A stretch of 64,000 bases of DNA from assembly GCA_036346405.1 (NCBI GenBank), contig CM070561.1, positions 8,850,441 to 8,914,440 of the forward strand. The letters are read 5' to 3'. Within the stretch, counting starts at the first letter, position 1. Each line of letters begins with the position of its first letter. Origin of the DNA: Phyllostachys edulis. Its lineage: Eukaryota; Streptophyta; Magnoliopsida; Poales; Poaceae. Below, piece by piece: positions 58,725-64,000 of the stretch. Made by a program: the position numbers and the translations under genes. The notes under the pieces are model-generated. The model did not search any database. It saw nothing but the letters and a program-made list of their open reading frames with translations, and was not told where the DNA came from.

Positions 58725-59658
58725 CCTTTTGATAGGTCGATTCGGAGAGGTCTAGGTGGTTCTCGTGTGCATTCTTATGATTATTCCTCTAACCATTTTG
58801 TTGCTGCTTCTACTGCTTTGCCTAAACATCGTGTGACTCAGTACTGGATTCCCAAGTCTCTTATTACTAACCCCAGTACTGAGGCACAGATGTTTCCTGT
58901 TCGTGCTCTATAGGTCCGTCATGCGAGGAAGGGGGACATATGGCTTGTTGACTCCGGGTGTTCTCGACACATGACTAGAGATTCTAGATGGTTCTCCTCC
59001 CTCACACGTGCATCCGGTAATGAATTGATCACATTTGGGGATGCTTCTACTGGATAGTACATGCTTAAGGATGTCGCTTTGGTAAGTAAGCTGAGGTATA
59101 ATCTACTATATGTTTCTCAACTTCTTGATGAGGGTCTGGAAGTGAGGTTCAAGAGTGGTGAGTGTAGAGTTCTAGACTCCTCGGGTGAGCGTGTCTTTGG
59201 GATCTCTAGGTTTGAGAAGATCCTTTGTGTTGATTTCAGTGTCTCTTCTGCTTCCAGTCCTAGATGTCTTGTGGCTTCTGACTCTCATGATCTAGTTTTA
59301 TGGCATCGTAGACTTGGACACATAGGCTTTGACCATTTGACCAGAGTCAGTTGCAATGATTTGATTAGAGGTTTGCCTAAGCTAAAGGCTGTTAGAGATC
59401 TTGTGTGCACACCCTGTAGACATGGTAAGATGGTTTCTGCTTCTCATCCACCTCTTTCTTTAGTGATGATTGATGGACCAGGTCAGCTCTTGTACTTAGA
59501 CACTGTTGGCCCTTCTAGAGTTCAGCCTGCAGGTGGGAAATGATTTCTCTAGGTATTTATGGGTTTATTTTCTGGTTTCTAAGGACGAGGCTTTTGGCTA
59601 TTTTAGAGAATTGGTCCTTAGACTAGCTGTTGACCTTCCTGGAGCTTTGAGAGCCATT
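58725..59658 (+). pseudogene. Copia protease, Gag-pre-integrase and integrase start, decayed
   Basis: The aspartic protease active site WLVDSGCSRHMT lies at 58941-58976. Stops at 58911 and 59055 are both explained by CAG to TAG. The Gag-pre-integrase segment follows with LWHRRLGHIGFDHL and CTPCRHGK (the HHCC finger). The integrase opens with YLDTVGP, carrying the first catalytic Asp. A frame change and apparent loss of a few codons occur near 59540, after which DFSRYLWVYFLVSKDEAFGY reads on in another frame. The coding text ends at GALRAI, where the CACTA element begins. Confidence 0.9.
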
Positions 59659-59677
59659 CACTACTACAGGAAGCCAC

Positions 59678-60095
59678 ATCACAGACGGTTCGGAACCGTC
59701 ATCACAGACGGTTTCGAACCGTCTATGTTTGTTGGTCTGTGATAACGAGGATATTATCACGCACGGTAAAAACCGCTCGTGATACGAAATATCCGAGCGG
59801 TTTTACTAAAAACCGTGCGTGAAGGCTAGTATCACGCATGCGGTTTGGACCGAAAACCGCTCGTGATCCGAGAATATCACGAGCGGTTCTAAATAAAAGC
59901 TGCTCGTGATTTGTGAATATCACGAGGCGGCTTTTATTTAGAACCGCTCGTGATATCTTGTGATCCTGAGCGGTTTGTTTTGATAACCGCTCAGATATTC
60001 TCGTATCACGCAGCGGTTTCCAGAGAAACCGCTCTGTGATACTTGCCTTCACGCACGGTTTTAACAAAAACCGTCTGTGATAGCTCATTCCCACG
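59678..60095. repeat. CACTA subterminal array with large palindromes
   Basis: About twenty copies of a 12-14-bp motif alternate in orientation. Three variants are visible: tcacagacggtt, atcacgagcggtt and tcacgcacggtt. Adjacent copies form hairpins; the longest runs from about 59876 to 59965, with arms reading atcacgagcggttctaaata and its complement. Such arrays are the TNPA binding and end-pairing regions in En/Spm elements. Confidence 0.9.
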
Positions 60096-60309
60096 ATCAC
60101 AATTTTCTTTGTTTTCTGGCTAGCCTCAGGAATTGCTAGCCATGCCCTCTGAAAACAAGCATGCAAAAAAACAGATTCAAGCATGCACAAAAACAGATTC
60201 ATTAGAGATAATCAATTGTTGACAACTCAAAGTGATCATTACTCAAAATAAATTACAAAAGATCACATTTGTTCAAGTATTGTCGCTATAATTACAACTG
60301 GATTACAAT

Positions 60310-63300
60310 TGTTTACGTTGAGAGGTGTCGGCGGGGTGATGCTCTCGGTTGGCGACGGAGTGAAACTCTCCATTGTCATTAATGATTTCTGTGTTGATAA
60401 ATGTGCAGAGCTTCCCTCGAATGTCCTTGATCTCTTCCGCAACGAGTGAATCACATTGTAAATCCAAGACCTGTCACTACCAATTAAGAGTAAAGTGGTA
60501 AGCTATATATATTTAAATTTATAATTAGGAAATAATTATTTCGAGATTGACAAACCTCAGGATCCTTGTTCCTAGATCTAAGGATTAGCTGCATATGATA
60601 GCAGACGTAGATTGCACATAACTCATCATCTTTTTGCTGGCGGCACTACAAAAATAGAATTACATATATAAGTATAGTCAGTTTGAGACGCGTTATTATG
60701 AAGTATGATATAGGATTATCGTGTTGTAGCGTGTACCGAAAAATCCATCCTGTGTGTTAGTTGGGCGCTCTTTCCATCGTATATTCCTTTGTTGGCAACA
60801 TAATCGATGAATGACCTACATGATTCGAAAAAGTTATCCTCGGCCATTTCAAACGAATGAAGACTACAATAGAGTTATGTAAGGAGGAAATGAGCATACC
60901 TCTCGAGTATTCCTCTTAGAATCTTTGAAGTCGTGCTTGTTGCGGTTTAGGGAATCAAGGTATATCACATGGTTCCTCTTGGGTATAATAACTAAAAGGA
61001 TCGATGGTACCTACTCATGTATGTCGCTATAGTCATTAAACCTAAGTTCGTCTTTACAGATAAAGTACAAATGAAATTTGTATAGCAAGTAGTGACACTT
61101 ACCCCTGGTTGTAGGGCACCACTATGTACTTCATGTTAAATCGACGAAGCAATGACCTCGTTATGTATTTGTCGACGAAGGACGAGTCTTGTTGGATGGT
61201 TTGCAACGATACCACATGTGGGTCGAGGAAACTCACCGGTTCTTTCCATTCCCGGACATTTTTCAGCATGTATCTATACATAAGCAATGAGTTGTGATAT
61301 TTATCGGTATTACATGAATGTAGAACTTGATTGTATGCACTTACAGTGTCCAACATCGTAGAAGCGAGACGTCGAGGCCAACGAGGTTGAATAGTTCATA
61401 TAAGTCGTTGAAGCCCACGACGAAGTACCTCGTCCCGTTGAAGAAATGCTTGTCCTCGTGTCGGCGGTGATTCGATGTCGCAACCCTTCTTTTGGGTCTT
61501 GTCCAAGTACTAGGCATGCAAAGCGATAAGCAAATCCAACGTGCATTATCTGCGTCGAACTGCGGTTTTCCGATGATGTAGTTCCGGGTATCGCGGACTT
61601 CCGGATTTCCGGACTTGGGAGGCGCTTTGCGTTCGTTGATTTCGATTTGGCCTTAGCGATTGGCGGCGTCTTTTTGTGAGACGACTCGAACCGATCGTCG
61701 GCACACTTTGATGTTCCTTCGGCATCTTCTCCACGGGAATCGAAGAGGTGACCTTCGAGGCGAAACATGAGGTGGAGTCATCGAGGTCCGTTGGAGAGGA
61801 ATGGTCGTGTCGGATCGCAACCTTCTGGGTCCGGGCGATGTCCTTCTTGGGCCATTTGGATAAAATAGAGGACGGCATCCCTAGTGTTGTGATCTCTTCG
61901 TTCGGGCAAATCTTGGCGGGGCGGCTCGAAATTGACATGTACCATATCCACTGGACCTGGCGTAACTGGCGCCACCGGGCTGCCGTCTTTGCCCGCCCTT
62001 CCTCGTATGGATACGCCATCCCTGCTGCAACCTCAATACAAAGGGACCCATCCATCCTCACTTGGAGCTTCTGAGCGTCGGCTCCTACAAAGCGATCGCA
62101 ATTAGCTAAGGCGTCCTATAGGTTTATCTTTGGTGCATTCCATAGATGTACGTTACCTTGATGTCGTCTATCGGTGTCGGACGTCGTCATGTTCACAATT
62201 ATCTTGCGGATCGCGACGCTACTCCGACGTCGAGGAGGACCGCCTCCCGAATTAGCGGGGCGGCTTGCGACCACCGCTCATGAGTATATCCATTTGACTC
62301 TGCAATCTTTGCCATCTGTACTTGAAATTGGTTAGTAATCATCTGTACCAACTGGTTGTCGTGCTCGGCCTTGGATCTCTTCCTAGTCCTATATGTGCAG
62401 TAGTCATCCGCGAATCCATGACTCCAAGGTACGTTAACCCCAAGGCCTCGCGTGCGACCTGGGTGCTCCTTGTTTCCCAAGGCCGTAGATAGTATATCCT
62501 TCTCCCTGTCTGCATGGAAGGAGCCTTGGGAAGCTTGGGCAGTCAAGTCACGCTGCAAGAGGTCATCACGTTATTATAGGCACTATGAAGTTATGGACTT
62601 ATTAACAACTTAGTAGTTCGACATATTTACCACACGTTGGGACACTTCACAGTCTGCTGGTTTGTGAAGGAGATGCTGCCCGAAGACGAGACTTGTGCCC
62701 TCGCTTTTAACCAGCTTAGGGAACGCGGGTCTGTGACATCAGGAAACGGGTTCTCCTTCTCCGCCGCCCATTCCTCGTATTTACCCGCGTACTCAGTGGT
62801 GCCGAGTCTGTGCGGGTGAGTGTTTCGTGTCTGGAGAGCTTTGTGCGCCGCACTATGCTCCTTAAATTCAGCCGTCATTTTCATAGCCACAAAGGTGTCC
62901 CATGCTTCCCGCGTCAAGAATCTATACTGCGCGAAGGACGTCTCACCCGTGTTCACGTACTTCGTGACAAGAATGCTCTTGAAGGTCCTCCACGATTTAC
63001 CCATCGTGAGCATCGCCGTGCGACACACGCGTGCCACATGTGCTACGGAATAGTGAACTTCTTTGAAAGTTACGTCCCAGCCAGCGCCTTCGCTTCTTTT
63101 CGTTAGGTCCTTCCACCTTGGTGTGGTGATGAGGACCCGTTCCTTGCAAGTATCCCACAGATGGTCCGGAATCTGCTTGCGATCTCTTGGGACTCGAGAG
63201 GGACCCCAAAGTCACTTGACCTCCGTGATGACCAATGGCCGTAGGCATTTTGATTGTCCTCTGCCATCTCGCTTCCGTGTCATTATCGCCGGCGGTGGCG

Positions 63301-63440
63301 GCCTCGTCGGTGCCTCTTCCATCTGCGGGGTCGGTCTTGGCGGCCTCGTCAGCACCTCTTCCATATGCGGTGTCGGTGGCGGTGGCGAAGACGGTGCCTC
63401 TGCCATCTCGCTTACTTGCTCTCGGGAAGAAGTACAGAGG
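60310..63440 (-). pseudogene. CACTA second gene: plant transposase plus Ulp1-like protease, decayed
   Basis: Minus-strand exons, 5' to 3': MAEAPSSPPPPTPHMEE near 63435; RDGRGQSKCLRPL; then a PttA/En-Spm transposase (Transposase_24-like) part at 63037-62627 (FLTREAWDTFVAMKMT, AGKYEEWAAEK). The conserved DILSTALGNKEHPGRTRGLG block follows at 62558-62199, then a linker exon at about 62080-61340. A C48/Ulp1-like protease comes last: KYIVVPYN (61120), LLVIIPKRNHVIYLDSLN (about 60960), QQKDDELCAIYVCYHM (about 60630), holding the usual Asp, Gln and Cys. The HW motif before LLVII seems one base short, and exons in 62080-61340 need frame changes, so I call it a pseudogene. The last exon ends near 60310. 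Confidence 0.8.
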
Positions 63441-63616
63441 TTGACTATAGAGATCAAGATGGCAAATGAAAAGTTGAATGAGCTCATCTGAGACTACTAA
63501 CATTCCAAAGCATAAATATGAAACAATTAATCTCGGGAAGAAATACAGAGGTTGACTATAGAGATCAAGATGGCAAATGAAAAGTTGAATGAGCTCATAC
63601 GGACTACTAACATTCC
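63421..63616. repeat. Direct repeat, about 85 bp x 2, offset 111 bp
   Basis: The copies ctcgggaagaagtacagagg ... actaacattcc (63421-63507) and ctcgggaagaaatacagagg ... actaacattcc (63532-63616) are nearly identical. They overlap the presumed first exon of the CACTA gene, so the duplication lies at its 5' end. Confidence 0.88.
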
Positions 63617-63830
63617 TTAATCCACGAGCTTCTATTCTAACACTCCTAACACTCCTTAATCCACCAAATTCTCTTGTGATCTTTGTATAGATAGAAACTA
63701 GTGATATAAATCTTTTGCTCGAGCCTATCTTTGCAGAGCCTACTTCATCGAGCCCGACACACTGGAGTGTATCATCTACTTCATGCCGTGGAGGATTGGC
63801 ATGAAGCAAAGGTACACTCAAGTGTGTTAG

Positions 63831-63955
63831 GATCGACGAAGAAAATGCTAAGCAAAGGTTTAATGCTTCATGTACAGAAGACTAGCCTTTAATGAAGACA
63901 TAGAACTAGAATCAAGTAAAATGATCGACGAAGGAAATGCTAAGCAAAGGTTTAA
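63831..63955. repeat. Direct repeat, about 34 bp x 2, offset 91 bp
   Basis: gatcgacgaagaaaatgcta followed by agcaaaggtttaat at 63831 recurs at 63922 with one change. Both lie in CACTA interior sequence with no coding call. Confidence 0.85.
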
Positions 63956-64000
63956 TCCCAACATAGAAACAAAATAGAATCAAGTAAAACTTTCTTTTTG

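Larger units (their letters stand above)
54294..59658 (+). mobile_element. Copia retrotransposon (SIRE/Maximus-like), truncated by a CACTA insertion
   Basis: A 5' LTR, tRNA-Met primer site, long Gag with an extended coiled-coil region, protease, Gag-pre-integrase and the first part of integrase follow in Copia order. At 59659 a CACTA element interrupts the integrase just before its expected second catalytic Asp segment. RT and the 3' LTR must lie beyond the window if they exist. Frameshifts and stops show that the element was decaying or has decayed since insertion. Confidence 0.92.
59659..64000 (-). mobile_element. CACTA (En/Spm) transposon, right part outside the window
   Basis: The terminus CACTACTACAGGAAGCC starts at 59659. 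A dense subterminal inverted array follows, then a multi-exon minus-strand gene with transposase-type and Ulp1-like protease parts. Because that gene reads towards 59659, this is the element's 3' end. The TNP2 gene and the other terminus should lie beyond 64000. The presumed left TSD copy is ATT (59656-59658) and cannot be confirmed here. It is inserted in the Copia integrase. Confidence 0.9.

Noticed and set aside
59678..60095. CRISPR-like array
   Set aside because: The repeats alternate in orientation, have no unique equal-length spacers, sit next to a CACTA terminus, and the genome is plant.
62997..63821. 274-codon minus-strand frame as one protein
   Set aside because: It runs across repeats and is out of frame with the PttA-like text of the CACTA gene. 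It is probably a shadow frame.

Overview
This window is nuclear DNA of a grass (Poaceae), probably Oryza-like. It shows nested LTR retrotransposons, CACTA elements with 3-bp target-site duplications (TSDs), Mutator-like elements with long terminal inverted repeats (TIRs) and 9-bp TSDs, a Micron-like MITE flanked by (TA)n, and GC-rich LTR leaders. The genus is not certain. I see no intact host gene. The only host gene I recognise is a broken copy of SYP71 (Qc-SNARE), which survives as two intron-containing fragments on opposite strands. I saw no rRNA or tRNA gene and no CRISPR array.

Left part (1-16.4 kb): LTR-like repeat; a minus-strand fragment of a Copia LTR (about 1.2-2.2 kb) whose relative sits at 54.3 kb; a Harbinger-like MITE candidate; a Micron-like MITE in a TA microsatellite; a Ty3 gag scrap split by a 1.1-kb Mutator-like element (4992-6093); a bounded CACTA element (7774-10446, TSD CTT) with a decayed TNP2 transposase; a second CACTA end; and a minus-strand Gypsy LTR (11264-15268) carrying a 738-bp Mutator-like element (TSD TATTTTTAA).

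Middle (16.4-43 kb): SYP71 3' exons (minus strand); a hAT element with a broken transposase; a Gypsy integrase C-terminus split by a 4.75-kb solo LTR (TSD TGCAT) and followed by its own short LTR; SYP71 5' exons (plus strand); hAT terminal sequence; then a full-length 11.7-kb LTR element (27822-39530, TSD AATAC) that keeps gag but has almost no pol (TR-GAG type); then LTR-derived sequence.

Right part (43-64 kb): a Gypsy RNase H/integrase pseudogene and its 3' LTR (45022-50543), interrupted by a reverse solo LTR (TSD CCCTC); a CACTA-type element (50758 to about 53.9 kb) holding a solo LTR (TSD CATAT) that carries unidentified decayed coding sequence; a Copia element of SIRE type (54294-59658) cut inside its integrase by another CACTA element (59659 to beyond the window end). 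That last element carries a decayed En/Spm-type transposase plus Ulp1-like protease gene on the minus strand.

The genes do not form a pathway. The window records successive insertions, and the nesting gives relative ages: for example CACTA younger than Copia, solo LTR younger than its host CACTA, and solo LTR younger than its host Gypsy LTR. The most informative points are the SYP71 gene apparently split by an inversion with hAT ends at both breaks, an LTR sequence block shared by different Gypsy LTRs, repeated CxxC motifs in the extended Copia Gag, and coding sequence carried inside a solo LTR.
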